Counted from the stretch's first letter, positions 48,529 to 57,846 are shown. The stretch is 64,000 nucleotides of DNA from Nocardia brevicatena NBRC 12119 (GCF_000308495.1 NZ_BAFU01000068.1:1-64000), one strand, 5' to 3'. Notes: generated by a model from the sequence alone, not told the origin. Made by a program: numbers and translations.

Positions 48529-49005
48529 TCACTGTCGGTCGGCGCCGAGAGGTGTTCCCGGCCGGCCGGGAGCGTCCGCGCTCTCCGAAGCGAAGTCGTC
48601 GAGTCCGTTCGTCCTCGTATTGTGCGCCGCGCGGATCAGCCAGGTTCCTTGCCGCTTGACCATCACGAGCGTGATGAGACCGGCGCGATCCTCCGCGATA
48701 TCCGCTGCGGGCAATACGTGCTCGGGCCACCTCCACCGGGTATGCACGAGCGCCACTTCGGGTGTGACTTCTCGGATACTCACGATTTCCTGTGAGTAGT
48801 TCTTCTTCTGCCGAAGCACCGAGGCGGGGACGTCCTTGTGCCCCGCCACGTTCTCCCGTCTGGATCTCCACCAGATTCCGCGATGGGTGATGAAATCGGA
48901 ATCCTCGGTGAAATATTCACCCCAACGGTCCATCTCGTGGCGCACCCACAGGTCGGTATGCGCCGCCAGCGCGGCCCTGATGCTCTGCTCATCGTTCTGG
49001 TTCAT
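48529..49005 (-). CDS. SnoaL-like / SgcJ-type protein
   Basis: A 158-residue protein with an NTF2-like cone fold. It starts NQNDEQSIRAALAAHTDLWV and includes RWGEYFTEDSDFITHRGIWW and VALVHTRWRWPEHVLPAADI with TWLIRAAHNTRT at the core end. Members are small enzymes or ligand-binding proteins. ATG 49005 was chosen by family start. It lies 217 bp from the YCII gene on the same strand, possibly a separate unit. Confidence 0.85.
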   Translation of the reverse strand: MNQNDEQSIRAALAAHTDLWVRHEMDRWGEYFTEDSDFITHRGIWWRSRRENVAGHKDVPASVLRQKKNYSQEIVSIREVTPEVALVHTRWRWPEHVLPAADIAEDRAGLITLVMVKRQGTWLIRAAHNTRTNGLDDFASESADAPGRPGTPLGADRQ

Positions 49006-49091
49006 ACCACCACCCTGAAACCTCAACAATGGTTGAAGTCAAGGCTTCCGGGGCCGCACCCCCGTCCCGAGAACTCATCGGACGGGTGGCA

Positions 49092-49511
49092 TCACTCCTT
49101 CGAGTAATCCGTGCTCAGCCATCGCTGCGGCCGCATGCGGATGAGGATCGAGCCGGGCCGGATGTTCTGCTCGGCGTAGGCCGTGCCCTCCGCCTCGCCG
49201 AGATACCGGACCGCAATGGGACGCGCCGTTTCGACGGTGGCCGGTTCGATGCCGGTGACGGCGCCCTCCACCGTGACATACCGGTACGGCACCTGCTCCA
49301 CCTGGGCGGTCAGGGAGAAACGGCCCGCGGCACGGATCAACTTCTCCTTCACCGACCCGGTATCGACCCAGACGACCACCTCACCACCCGGCTCGTAGGC
49401 GTACCAAATCGGCACCGCCAGCGGCGCCCGGTCCGGTCGTTCGACGGCAATTACCCCCACGTGGAGTTCGGCCAGAAACGCCTCGCGCTCTTCACTGGTC
49501 ATCGTCGGCAT
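49092..49511 (-). CDS. PPOX-class F420/FMN-binding protein
   Basis: A 139-residue split-barrel flavin- or F420-binding protein of the pyridoxamine-phosphate-oxidase superfamily. Visible parts are REAFLAELHVGVIAVERPDR, PLAVPIWYAYEPGGEVVVWV and KEKLIRAAGRFSLTAQVEQ. Substrates of such actinobacterial proteins are mostly unknown; many reduce quinones or other compounds with F420H2. It is encoded singly. Confidence 0.88.
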   Translation of the reverse strand: MPTMTSEEREAFLAELHVGVIAVERPDRAPLAVPIWYAYEPGGEVVVWVDTGSVKEKLIRAAGRFSLTAQVEQVPYRYVTVEGAVTGIEPATVETARPIAVRYLGEAEGTAYAEQNIRPGSILIRMRPQRWLSTDYSKE

Positions 49512-49710
49512 CGAACGATCCTTTCAGGGTCGGGGAACCGATACCGGCAACCATTCGGAGTGTCGCCGTATTCCGACATCGCGCCGAGAACGATTCAGGT
49601 CGATGCGCTCTCGCCGGGGTGAACCGGGCGCACCCGAACAGTCGGTGTTCCGCGGATCCCCGCTCCCCTCCGGTGCGCTTCGCCCCCGTCACGGATATGA
49701 GGCGGGCGAA

Positions 49711-50766
49711 CTAGCGGACAATGAGATCGGGCATCGGCACCGGGCGCGAGTTGTCGCGCAGCGACCGCGCGCCGACAACGCCGACCAGCGAAGCGGCGAC
49801 CGCGGCCCGAACGGGTATGAGCGGGGGCTCACCGCACTCGACGCTCGCACGAAAACCTTCGAGCACCCGAACGGTACCTTCCGCCTTCGGTTCGACGAGG
49901 GTGCCGTCGAGGAACAGGGGTGCCGGTTCGCGCTCCTCGTCACGCACGGCTCCCTCCGGACAGGTCCAGGCCTCCTTACGGACGCGCACCGACCACGCGC
50001 GGGAGCCGCGCGCCCGCACCGATTCGGCCAGACCCTCGGTGCCGCGCACCGAGACCCAGCTCCAGTGACTGTCGGGTTCGCCTTGCAGGAAACCGTGCCG
50101 GGTGATCGCCAATTCGCCGCCACTGAGGCGTACCACCATCACCACTGCCGCGCGCGGGTCGGCGGAGTCGACCGAAAATGCCGTCACCTCGATCGGCATC
50201 CGGCCGGTGATGGCGAGCACAGGTGACAGGGTGTGGGTGCAGTACGCAGTCGGCTCGATGCGGCCGCGCCAGTGACCCGGGTCGCGGATCAGCGCCGAGA
50301 CGTCGTCGGGGGCCATTCCGTGCAGGTAATCCGCTTCGATCAGGGTGATCCGGCCGAGTTCACCGGCATCCACGGCATTCCGAATGAGCTGAACATGGGG
50401 ATGGAACACATAGTTCTCGGCGAACGAATAGGTAGCGGCGGAACGCCGTTCGGCATCGATGAGGGCTCGCGCTTCCCGCTCGTCCACGCACGCGGCGGAC
50501 TCGGAGAGCACATGCACCCCGTGGTCGAGGAAGGCGATGGCAGGCGGTGTGTGCTCATCGAAGTCGTTGGCGAGCACGACGGCGTCGAGGCCGGAGTGCA
50601 GCAGTTCGCGCCACTCCTCGACCGGCACCGCCCCGGGCAGGCGAGCGCCGGCCTCGGCTCGGCGGTCGGGGTCACGGTCGCACACCGCCACCACATCCAT
50701 CCCCAATCGGCGACACCATGTCGCCAGATACAGACCCATCCCCAAACCGACCACGCCCACACGCAT
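49711..50766 (-). CDS. Gfo/Idh/MocA-family oxidoreductase
   Basis: A 351-residue NAD(P)-dependent dehydrogenase. It starts RVGVVGLGMGLYLATWCRRL (Rossmann fold, GxGxxG) and has VVLANDFDEHTPPAIAFLDH, the E/K-position loop VLSESAACVDEREARALIDA and YCTHTLSPVLAITGRMPIEV typical of the C-terminal domain. It probably acts on a sugar or cyclitol. The catalytic EKP motif is replaced by ESA here, which is uncommon and may change activity. ATG 50766 matches the family start. Confidence 0.9.
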   Translation of the reverse strand: MRVGVVGLGMGLYLATWCRRLGMDVVAVCDRDPDRRAEAGARLPGAVPVEEWRELLHSGLDAVVLANDFDEHTPPAIAFLDHGVHVLSESAACVDEREARALIDAERRSAATYSFAENYVFHPHVQLIRNAVDAGELGRITLIEADYLHGMAPDDVSALIRDPGHWRGRIEPTAYCTHTLSPVLAITGRMPIEVTAFSVDSADPRAAVVMVVRLSGGELAITRHGFLQGEPDSHWSWVSVRGTEGLAESVRARGSRAWSVRVRKEAWTCPEGAVRDEEREPAPLFLDGTLVEPKAEGTVRVLEGFRASVECGEPPLIPVRAAVAASLVGVVGARSLRDNSRPVPMPDLIVR

Positions 50767-50796
50767 GGCAGCATCTTCCGATGCGGCCGTGGAGCA

Positions 50797-51072
50797 GGTC
50801 AATCGACATTGTCGAAACCTACGGCGATATGGTCGCCGTCGATATGCCGAAGATGCCGGTCGGAATGCTCGACCACCCCGACCGGGTAGAGCACGTCCCG
50901 AAACGGCACCATTGAAACTACGACCGCCCCGGCCCGTCCTTCGATACGGCCCGCGACGCCGATACCGGTAGGCCATGAGCGACACCCACTTCGGGACGAA
51001 GTGTTCACCATACTGTTCGCCGGGCACGAGACCAGCGCGAACGCACTGTCCTGGGCACCCACCGGGTGGTAG
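50797..51072 (+). pseudogene. Cytochrome P450 fragment
   Basis: Two P450 pieces on the plus strand: 50797-50915 reads SIDIVETYGDMVAVDMPKMP and MLDHPDRVEHVPK, an N-terminal beta-region. Bases 50989-51072 read LRDEVFTILFAGHETSANAL followed by SW and a stop, the I-helix with the oxygen-binding AGHET. The region between them and everything after, including the heme cysteine loop, is missing. It is not related by position to the intact P450 at 52802. Confidence 0.75.
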
Positions 51073-51095
51073 AGCGAGAACCGCCGACACGAACG

Positions 51096-51139
51096 CGGCG
51101 TGTGAGCTCGGAGGTCGTCCACACCGAGCTCACACGCCG
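51096..51139. terminator. Perfect 16-bp hairpin
   Basis: CGGCGTGTGAGCTCGG (51096-51111) pairs perfectly with 51124-51139 around a 12-nt loop. It lies 28 bases past the stop of the minus-strand gene ending at 51168 and next to the P450 remnant. Confidence 0.65.
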
Positions 51140-51167
51140 TCCGGGGTGTTTCGTCCCGCGCTCGCAC

Positions 51168-51851
51168 TTACTTCGAGAGAGCTGCGTCTCCCCACACCCC
51201 GTTCCCCAGCCGAGTGCACAGGCCCATGTTCCCGTCCACGAACAGGAAGCTGATCGTCAGATTCTGCACCCCGCTCACCGGCACGTTCACCGGCGATGTC
51301 TCCCCCACCTCGACATTCCCGGACGAATAGATCGGACTGCCGTCGCCGTACACCTCGAACTGGACCACCGATGCCGTATCGCCGCCGTCTGCGATACCGG
51401 CCGTCGCCGAGAACTGGGACCACTCGCGGTTCAGGTTGTAGGTGTAGCTCGACTGGGTGTTGCAGCCGTTGAACTGCTGGTAGATCGAGCGCGGGTAGGA
51501 GACGCCGTTGACGGCCACCGTCCCGGTATACGGCGACCCGCTGGAGGGCGCCATATCGGCCAGGTACCGCTTGGGTTGCGGGGCGGTCGACGCGGGCGAA
51601 GGCGGGGCCGGCGAGGACACGGGGCTCAGTGTCGCCGCGACCGGTGTCGCGGCAGCGGAATCCGCGTCTTCCGTCGCCCACCCTCCCAGGAGGGTGACGG
51701 TCAAACCGGTGAGCGCCGCCGCGACGCCTATCCCCGAGACGATCAACACCCTACGTTCGGCGCCGCCGACACGCGGCCTGGGCTCGGCGCCGTTCGTCTG
51801 TGAGTAGGGGCGCGGGCTGGGCCCGCTACTGGGATCGGTTGGATTGGACAC
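51168..51851 (-). CDS. Membrane-anchored protein with NPCBM-like domain
   Basis: A 227-residue protein. A disordered cytoplasmic start precedes one membrane helix (VLIVSGIGVAAALTGLTVTL), then a Pro/Ala/Ser-rich linker. The C-terminal domain of about 125 residues has VNGVSYPRSIYQQFNGCNTQ, YNLNREWSQFSATAGI and SVVQFEVYGDGSPIYSSGNV, the pattern of NPCBM/NEW2 carbohydrate-binding modules. It probably binds sugars at the cell surface. GTG 51851 is given; several nearby starts are possible. Confidence 0.78.
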   Translation of the reverse strand: MSNPTDPSSGPSPRPYSQTNGAEPRPRVGGAERRVLIVSGIGVAAALTGLTVTLLGGWATEDADSAAATPVAATLSPVSSPAPPSPASTAPQPKRYLADMAPSSGSPYTGTVAVNGVSYPRSIYQQFNGCNTQSSYTYNLNREWSQFSATAGIADGGDTASVVQFEVYGDGSPIYSSGNVEVGETSPVNVPVSGVQNLTISFLFVDGNMGLCTRLGNGVWGDAALSK

Positions 51852-52025
51852 GCGCACACTCTTCTTCGACAAGACTCGACGGAACCCGGTCGGGCGCCGC
51901 AGCAGAGGTATACCACGCTGGGTGGGTCTACGGAATTGGAGCGATCGACCGGCCTGTTCCACCGAACAAGGAATTGTTTCGAGGCCGCATCACCCGATTT
52001 CGGAAATGAAAGTGTCACCGCTCGT

Positions 52026-52805
52026 TCACATTTCACCTGAACCGCGCGGTCGGACAGTATCGATGCCGGCCGGTGCGGTCCGATCGGCGGACAGGCCGAC
52101 ACTACGCACCAGATCGGCCAGTACCGCTTCGAACAGCCCGTCCGGGTCGGTCACCGGCATCGGGTAATTGCCGAATACTTCCAAGGTGACATGCCCGTAC
52201 AGCCGCGCCCACAGGGTCATCATCAGATACGCCACCCCCAGGTCGAGTTTCTCGGCGGGGAACTTCTGCCCCGATTCGGCGAGGACCGCCAGCAGTTCGG
52301 TCCGGAACCCGATCAGGTCCTCGCGCAGCGCGTGGGGGATCGTCGCGGTGGACGGGGTCGCCACCTCGTAGCCGGTGAGCAGCCGGCCGGCGGCCTCCAG
52401 GAAGACGAGACCGAACGACTCGTCGAATCGGCGCACACCCCCGGGGCCGCTATCGGCCGGCGAGGCGAACACCAGGGTGAATTCGTGACGATGGGCCAGT
52501 GCCCAGCGCCGAAAGCCCCGGCAGATCGCCAACAGCCGGACCACGCCGTCTTCGGGCAGTTCGGCCACCTGCGCGCCGAGGTCCTCGGCGAGATCGATGC
52601 AGATGTCCCGGCGGACCGCGCCCACCAACTCCTCCCGGGACGGGTAGCAGCGATACAACGCGGGTGCGGTGACGCCGAGTTCGCGCGCGATAGCGCGCAG
52701 GGTCAGTGCCTCCGCCCCCTGTTCGATCAGCAGGACCCGGGCCACTCGTCGGATGTCCGCATCGCTCACCGCGGGCATCCGGCCCCGCCGCGCGGGTGGT
52801 GTCAT
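52026..52805 (-). CDS. TetR-family regulator coupled to the P450
   Basis: A 259-residue TetR-type regulator. The DNA-binding helices are DADIRRVARVLLIEQGAEAL, LRAIARELGVTAPALYRCYP and SREEL. The C-terminal part matches the TetR_C_33/WHG-like group. Its ATG overlaps the stop of the P450 gene (ATGA), so both are on one transcript and the regulator probably controls its own operon. Confidence 0.92.
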   Translation of the reverse strand: MTPPARRGRMPAVSDADIRRVARVLLIEQGAEALTLRAIARELGVTAPALYRCYPSREELVGAVRRDICIDLAEDLGAQVAELPEDGVVRLLAICRGFRRWALAHRHEFTLVFASPADSGPGGVRRFDESFGLVFLEAAGRLLTGYEVATPSTATIPHALREDLIGFRTELLAVLAESGQKFPAEKLDLGVAYLMMTLWARLYGHVTLEVFGNYPMPVTDPDGLFEAVLADLVRSVGLSADRTAPAGIDTVRPRGSGEM

Positions 52806-54028
52806 TCGTATGCGACCTGCCAGTTCTTGATTCCGTTCAACCAACCCGACCGTAGCCGAACCGGTTCGGGGACCTGACGCAGGTTCGGCATCACATCGGC
52901 GATGGCGTTGAAGACCAGGTCCAATTGCAGTCGCGCCAGGTTCGCGCCGACGCAGTAGTGGGTACCGGTGCCGCCGAATCCCACATGCGGGTTGGGGTTG
53001 CGGGTGATGTCCAACCGGAACGGGTCGGCGAAATGTTCTTCGTCGAAGTTGGCCGACGCGTAGAAGAGGCCCACTCGTTGGCCTTTCCGGACGGCCTGGC
53101 CGCCGATCTCGGTGTCCTGGAGGGCGGTGCGCTGGAAGGCGATCACGGGCGTGGCCCAGCGCACGATCTCGTCGGGTGCGGTGCGCGGCCGCTCGGCCTT
53201 GTACAGCTCCCATTGCTCGGGGAAGTCGATGAACGCCTTCATCCCGTGGGTGGTGGCGTTGCGTGTGGTCTCGTTGCCGGCCACCGCCAACAGGATGACG
53301 AACCAGGCGAATTCGTCCGAGCCGAGTGCCTCGCCGTCGATATCGGCGGTGACGAGTTGGCTGACGATATCGTGGGCCGGGCATTTGCGCCGTTCCTCGG
53401 CGAGATTCCAGGAGTAGCCCATGATTTCCGCGGTGGCCATCTTGTGGTTGCCGTCGAAGTCGGGGTCGTCGTAGCCCATCATCTGGTTGGACCACTCGAA
53501 CAGTTTGCCGCGATCGGACTGTGGCACGCCCAGCAGTTCGGCGATGGCCTGCAGTGGCAGCTCGCAGGCCACCTGCTGCACGAAATCGCCGCCACCGGTC
53601 TTCTTGGCCTCGTGCACGATCCGCTCGGCTCGCTCGTGCAGCGCGTCGCGCAGGCTCTGCACGGCGCGCGGGGTGAAGCCGCGAGAGATGATGCGGCGCA
53701 GCTTGTCGTGCTCGGGCGGGTCGGTATTGACCAGCATGGCGCGCTGGATATCGATCTCTTCCCGCGCGATATCGCCGTTGAAGCGAATCACCGCGGTATT
53801 GGCGTTGGTCGAGAAGACCTCCGAGTTCTTCGAGATCTCCTTGATGTGGTCGAGCTTGCTGACCACCCAGTATCCGCCGTCGTCGAACCCGCTCACGCCG
53901 TTCGGCTGGTCCACCCACCAGACGGGGGCGACCCGGCGCAGTTCGGCCCATTCCTCGATGGGCAGGCGGTCGGCGAGCAGGTCGGGGTCGGTGAAGTCGA
54001 AGGTAGAGGATATGGACGGTGCGGTCAC
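52802..54028 (-). CDS. Cytochrome P450, CYP125-like
   Basis: A 408-residue soluble P450. It has the I-helix AVAGNETTRNATTHGM, ExxR as EIVR in DEIVRWATPVIAFQRTAL and the heme loop GFGGTGTHYCVGANLARLQL. Overall it closely resembles CYP125, the sterol C26/C27 hydroxylase of mycobacteria and rhodococci (FDFTDPD...ADRLP, ISRGFTPRAVQSL, RSGWLNGIKNWQV). Sterol side-chain oxidation is therefore likely, but the sterol catabolic genes normally around cyp125 are absent here. GTG 54028 follows GAGGAGGTACC. Confidence 0.92.
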   Translation of the reverse strand: MTAPSISSTFDFTDPDLLADRLPIEEWAELRRVAPVWWVDQPNGVSGFDDGGYWVVSKLDHIKEISKNSEVFSTNANTAVIRFNGDIAREEIDIQRAMLVNTDPPEHDKLRRIISRGFTPRAVQSLRDALHERAERIVHEAKKTGGGDFVQQVACELPLQAIAELLGVPQSDRGKLFEWSNQMMGYDDPDFDGNHKMATAEIMGYSWNLAEERRKCPAHDIVSQLVTADIDGEALGSDEFAWFVILLAVAGNETTRNATTHGMKAFIDFPEQWELYKAERPRTAPDEIVRWATPVIAFQRTALQDTEIGGQAVRKGQRVGLFYASANFDEEHFADPFRLDITRNPNPHVGFGGTGTHYCVGANLARLQLDLVFNAIADVMPNLRQVPEPVRLRSGWLNGIKNWQVAYE

Positions 54029-54082
54029 GGTACCTCCTCGTAGAACACGGCCACCTGGAGTGAACCACACCACAACCAATTT

Positions 54083-54111
54083 GTGAACAGGTTTTAGTAA
54101 ATGGCGTTCAC
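54083..54111. promoter_or_regulatory. Candidate operator upstream of the CYP125-like gene
   Basis: GTGAACAGGTTTTA (54083-54096) fits the KstR-type core AAC-NN-GTT-NNA, with G instead of T at the first base. GTGAAC is also repeated inverted as GTTCAC at 54106-54111. It may bind KstR or the coupled TetR protein. It lies 55 bases upstream of the P450 start. Confidence 0.4.
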
Positions 54112-54305
54112 TTTTATGGTCCCTCGTCGGGCCACGGCAAGTACCCGCATCCCAGCGGTTCCCGACCACGGCCCTCATTGTCGACAGGGCGTTTGGCGGG
54201 CCGTCCGCCGGGTACGGCGACGGGTAGCGACAGCAGTTCCCGGGGCGAGCGGAAACCGCGGCCGGCGGTGCCGGGCGGTTACGGATTCGGACGATCGGAG
54301 GAGCC

Positions 54306-54761
54306 ATGCCGGCTGAACCGAGGGTGCGTATTCCAGTGCCCGTCGAGGATGTGTTCGCGGTCCTCGCCGACGGGTGGTTGTACGCGCTGTGGGTGGTCGG
54401 CGCCACCCATATCCGCGAGGTCGACCGCGACTGGCCGAACGCGGGTGCCCGCATCCATCACAGTGTCGGGGCGTGGCCGCTGACTCGACACGACGCCACG
54501 GTGGTTCACGCCGTGGACCCGCCTCACCGGCTCGAACTCGAGGCGCGGCTGTGGCCCGCAGGCGCGGCCTGGATCAAGTTGGACCTCGTCGATCTCCAGC
54601 CGCATCTCACCGAGGTCCGAATAACGGAGCGTGCCCTCAGCGGACCCGGGCGCGTACTGCCGACTCTCCTGCAGGACCTCGCCCTGATTCCGCGTAACAA
54701 CGAATCACTTCGGCGGCTCGCGGCCCTGGCCGTGGGACGTTCCCGCGCCGGCACCGGCTGA
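54306..54761 (+). CDS. SRPBCC-family protein
   Basis: A 151-residue START/Bet v1-like (SRPBCC) protein with a hydrophobic ligand cavity: PEPRVRIPVPVEDVFAVLAD-type start, WPLTRHDATVVHAVDPPHRL and a long C-terminal helix (LPTLLQDLALIPRNNESLRR). The ligand is unknown. It is divergent from the P450 operon; the broken epimerase gene lies on the opposite strand to its right. GGAGGAGCC precedes the ATG. Confidence 0.85.
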   Translation: MPAEPRVRIPVPVEDVFAVLADGWLYALWVVGATHIREVDRDWPNAGARIHHSVGAWPLTRHDATVVHAVDPPHRLELEARLWPAGAAWIKLDLVDLQPHLTEVRITERALSGPGRVLPTLLQDLALIPRNNESLRRLAALAVGRSRAGTG

Positions 54762-54868
54762 TCCCGCTGCCCGCCCGACCGCGACCGCGGCATGCGCCGG
54801 CCGCCGCGAGTCCCGTCCGTTCCGATGTCCTTCGATGCCCACGAACAGGTATCCGCGCGGCAACGAGA

Positions 54869-56001
54869 TCATTGTTCTCGGGAATCGGTCGGGAACGCGG
54901 CCTCCTCGCCGAGAGCGGGTACGGAGGCGGCGGTCGTACGCGACGAGTCCGGATTCTGGCTCTGGTGAGTCGGCCGTCCCGGTCGGAACGGGGTGTGGGT
55001 GGGGGTGAGCGGGCCGCTGTACCCCACCCGCCCGGCCCGCATCGTGGCGACGAGTTCGGCGCAGGCGGTGACGGCGTCATGCCGCGGCGCCCACCCGAGT
55101 TCCCGGTGCGCCCTACCGGAGTCGAGGAGGCAGGCGCGGTCGGCCAGGACGAGCCAGCCCGGGTGTAGCGGCAGCAGGCCCAGCCGCCAACCAGCCCATA
55201 CCCCGGCGGCCGCCATCCGACGGGACAGGGGCACGCGGAACCCGCCGAACGAGGTGGCCAGCGCCCGCGCCGACAGAACCGGGTCGGCGGCGAGGTTGAA
55301 CGCTCCCCCCGCCCGGCGCTGCAGGATCAGCCGGACGGCCGAGGCGACATCGTCGGCGTGGACGAGCTGCAGCCGCAGATCCTTCCACACGGGCACCGGC
55401 ACCTATCGCCGGCCGAGGAGCGGGCGCGGCAGCCACGGCCCGAACAACCAGCCGACCAGCTGGGCGGCGGCCTCCCCTGCACGATCCCACACGGCCGGAT
55501 GCGGGCGATCCGCATCGACGGCTGTCGGCGCTCGAACGCGTCGAGTTGGGCCTCCAGCACGGCCTTGCCGCGACTGTAGGCGCTACCGGGCACCCCCGTC
55601 ACCGCCCAGTGTTCGTCGACGCGATGCCACCGCTCGGCGGGGGTGTACGCCGCCGCCGAAGACGCGCACACCAGCTGCGGCACCCCGGCGGCGGCCGCGG
55701 CGTGCGCGATATGGGCGCTGCCGACGGCATTCGTCCGGGCCATCGGCGGGTCCTCCCGGCGCGGGTGGATCGCCCATGCCAGATGGACCACCGCGTCCGC
55801 GCCGACGAAGGCATCCGTCAGCGCGGGCACCGCCGCGGGTTACCCGATATCGCAGGTGACCCACCGGGCATGCGAGTACGGTTCCCGCGCGGTCTGCGGA
55901 CGCCGCCGCGCGATACCGACCAGCTCCCAACCGTCCCGGCATACCGAGCGCGGCAACGCGGTCCCCACATTGCCGCCGGCGCCGGTGATCACGACCTTCA
56001 T
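54869..56001 (-). pseudogene. NAD-dependent epimerase/dehydratase gene with two stops and a frameshift
   Basis: Read from ATG 56001, the SDR start KVVITGAGGNVGTALPRSVC is followed by an in-frame TAA at 55840-55842, then a good SDR core (DAVVHLAWAIHPRREDPPMA, SSAAAYTPAERWHRVDEHWA, SRGKAVLEAQLDAFE). A one-base loss near 55475 changes frame. The new frame reads EAAAQLVGWLFGPWLPRPLL, hits a TAG at 55403-55405, and continues LQLVHADDVASAVRLILQRR to 54869. Three independent lesions make it a genuine pseudogene. Confidence 0.88.
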
Positions 56002-56178
56002 GCGCCCGGTATCCGAACTGTCCCGTCGAGCACCCCATCCTCCTCGCGCGCACTTCCCCGAGGTGGGCGAGTACCCCCGCGGACCGTCTCCACACACCAC
56101 CGGTCGTCCATCTCCCCGACCGGTGGTCGACCGCGAAGGTTCGACCCGGTGGTCGGGGATCACGACCACCCACCGGCC

Positions 56179-56547
56179 CTATTCGTGAGGTGGTTCGCCG
56201 GTGATGATGTGGTCGGCCTGGTTGAGTCCCTCACGGACCAGTCGGGTGACGTGTCCACCGCGCAGGCGGTAGACGATGCGACGGCCCTCTCGACGGGTGT
56301 CGACCAGGCCGGTGAAGCGGAGTTTGGCCAAATGCTGGCTGACGGCGGTGCGGGAGGCGCCGCAGGCCTCGACCAGGGCGGTGACATCGGCTTCGCCGTG
56401 GGTGAGCAGCCATAGGATGTGCAGCCGGGTCGGGTCTGCCAGCATCTGGAAGATGCCGGTGGCCGCGTCCAGTCTGGCGGGGTCCGGGGAGACCCGATGG
56501 GTGAGGCTGGCGTCGGCGTGTGCGTCCTGGTCTGCGCGCTCGGTCAT
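56179..56547 (-). CDS. ArsR-family regulator
   Basis: A 122-residue winged-helix repressor: FQMLADPTRLHILWLLTHGE, ALVEACGASRTAVSQHLAKL (recognition helix) and GLVDTRREGRRIVYRL (wing). It lacks the ELCVC metal motif of ArsR proper, and a His-poor sequence gives no clear metal site, so the inducer is unknown. It follows the MFS gene by 13 bases and probably represses the operon through the palindrome at 57847. Confidence 0.92.
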   Translation of the reverse strand: MTERADQDAHADASLTHRVSPDPARLDAATGIFQMLADPTRLHILWLLTHGEADVTALVEACGASRTAVSQHLAKLRFTGLVDTRREGRRIVYRLRGGHVTRLVREGLNQADHIITGEPPHE

Positions 56548-56560
56548 GTCCTCACCGCTT

Positions 56561-57838
56561 TCATCGGGACGCTGTGGCGAAAATGGGGTCGGCGGTCGGG
56601 TGGGGCCACAGGTGTGCGGCCGTGATGGCTGCGAGTGTAGCCGGCACGGTCAACGCCGCCGCGGCAACGACGTGCCCGGCATGGGCACCGACCCACCCGG
56701 CGAGGGGGTAGGTGATCAGGAAACAGGCATGGGACAAGGAGAACTGGGCGGTGAACAGCGCCTGCCGCTCCCGGTCATCGCAGTGGTGGCGCAGCAGCCG
56801 TGCCGAGGGGGTGTTGATCAGCGACGTACCCGCGCCGAGCACGAACCATACCGGCACGAGGACGGTCCAGCCGATGCCCGGCCCCGGGTCGACGGCCAAG
56901 AGGAGGGTGGTCGCGGCCAGTCCGGCGGGGATGGCAATGCAGCCGGTGAGCATCAGGGTCCGGTCGGATCGCTCGATGAGCAGATGCGGCAGCAGCAAGG
57001 CGACCAGCATCGATCCGGCACCGAAGCAGCCCAACGCGATGGCGACGCCGGTATCGGTGCCGTCGAGTAGGTCGTGGACGTAGACGACGGTGTTGACCAG
57101 TACCAGCCCGGTTCCGGCGGCAACCACCAGGTTCATCGCCGCCAACCCGCGCAGCGCCGGCCGCGACCCCATCATCCGGACACCGGCGAGAATCCGCGCG
57201 CTCAGCGATTGGGACCGGTCCGGCACCGGCAGGCCGGGCAACACGGTGGTGACGACCAGCAGGGCCGAGCCGAGGAATCCGGCGACGGTGCCGAGAAACA
57301 GCCAGTGGTAACCGATCACGGCCAGCGCGGCGGCGGCCAGCAGCGGGGACAGGACCGCCTCCAGGTCGTAGGCCAATCGCGACAGCGACAGCGCGCGAGT
57401 ATAGTCGCCCTCGTCGGCCAGCACCGACGGGATAATCGACTGGAACGCGGGGGTGAACGTCGCCGAGGCCGCCTGCAGCACGAAGATCAGCGCATAGATC
57501 TGCCACACCTGGTCCACGAATGGCAACGCCACCGCGGCCATGGCCCGCACGGCATCCGCGGTGACCAACACCGTGCGTCGCGGCAGCCGATCGGTCAGCG
57601 CGGCGACCACCGGCGCGACCGCGACATAGGCGAGCATCTTGATCGCCAACGCCGTCCCCAGCACCGCGCCCGCATCGTGCCCGGCCAGGTCATAGGCCAG
57701 CAGTCCCAGTGCCACGGTCAGCAACCCGGTCCCGATCAGCGCCACCACCTGTGCCGCGAACAACCGGCGAAACACCCGATGACCCAATACGGCCGGTACG
57801 ACCGGCCGTCCCGTATCGGCGATACGAACAGCAATCAC
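56561..57838 (-). CDS. MFS exporter regulated by ArsR protein
   Basis: A 425-residue membrane protein with twelve helices of the major facilitator superfamily, similar to the drug-efflux MFS_3 group (HRVFRRLFAAQVVALIGTGL, VVAALTDRLPRRTVLVTADA, ALSLSRLAYDLEAVLSPLLA). GTG 57838 is given. The start lies only eight bases from a perfect 26-bp palindrome, so the transcript may be very short-leadered. The substrate is unknown; the ArsR partner suggests a toxic compound or metal. Confidence 0.9.
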   Translation of the reverse strand: MIAVRIADTGRPVVPAVLGHRVFRRLFAAQVVALIGTGLLTVALGLLAYDLAGHDAGAVLGTALAIKMLAYVAVAPVVAALTDRLPRRTVLVTADAVRAMAAVALPFVDQVWQIYALIFVLQAASATFTPAFQSIIPSVLADEGDYTRALSLSRLAYDLEAVLSPLLAAAALAVIGYHWLFLGTVAGFLGSALLVVTTVLPGLPVPDRSQSLSARILAGVRMMGSRPALRGLAAMNLVVAAGTGLVLVNTVVYVHDLLDGTDTGVAIALGCFGAGSMLVALLLPHLLIERSDRTLMLTGCIAIPAGLAATTLLLAVDPGPGIGWTVLVPVWFVLGAGTSLINTPSARLLRHHCDDRERQALFTAQFSLSHACFLITYPLAGWVGAHAGHVVAAAALTVPATLAAITAAHLWPHPTADPIFATASR

Positions 57839-57846
57839 TCTTCAAC

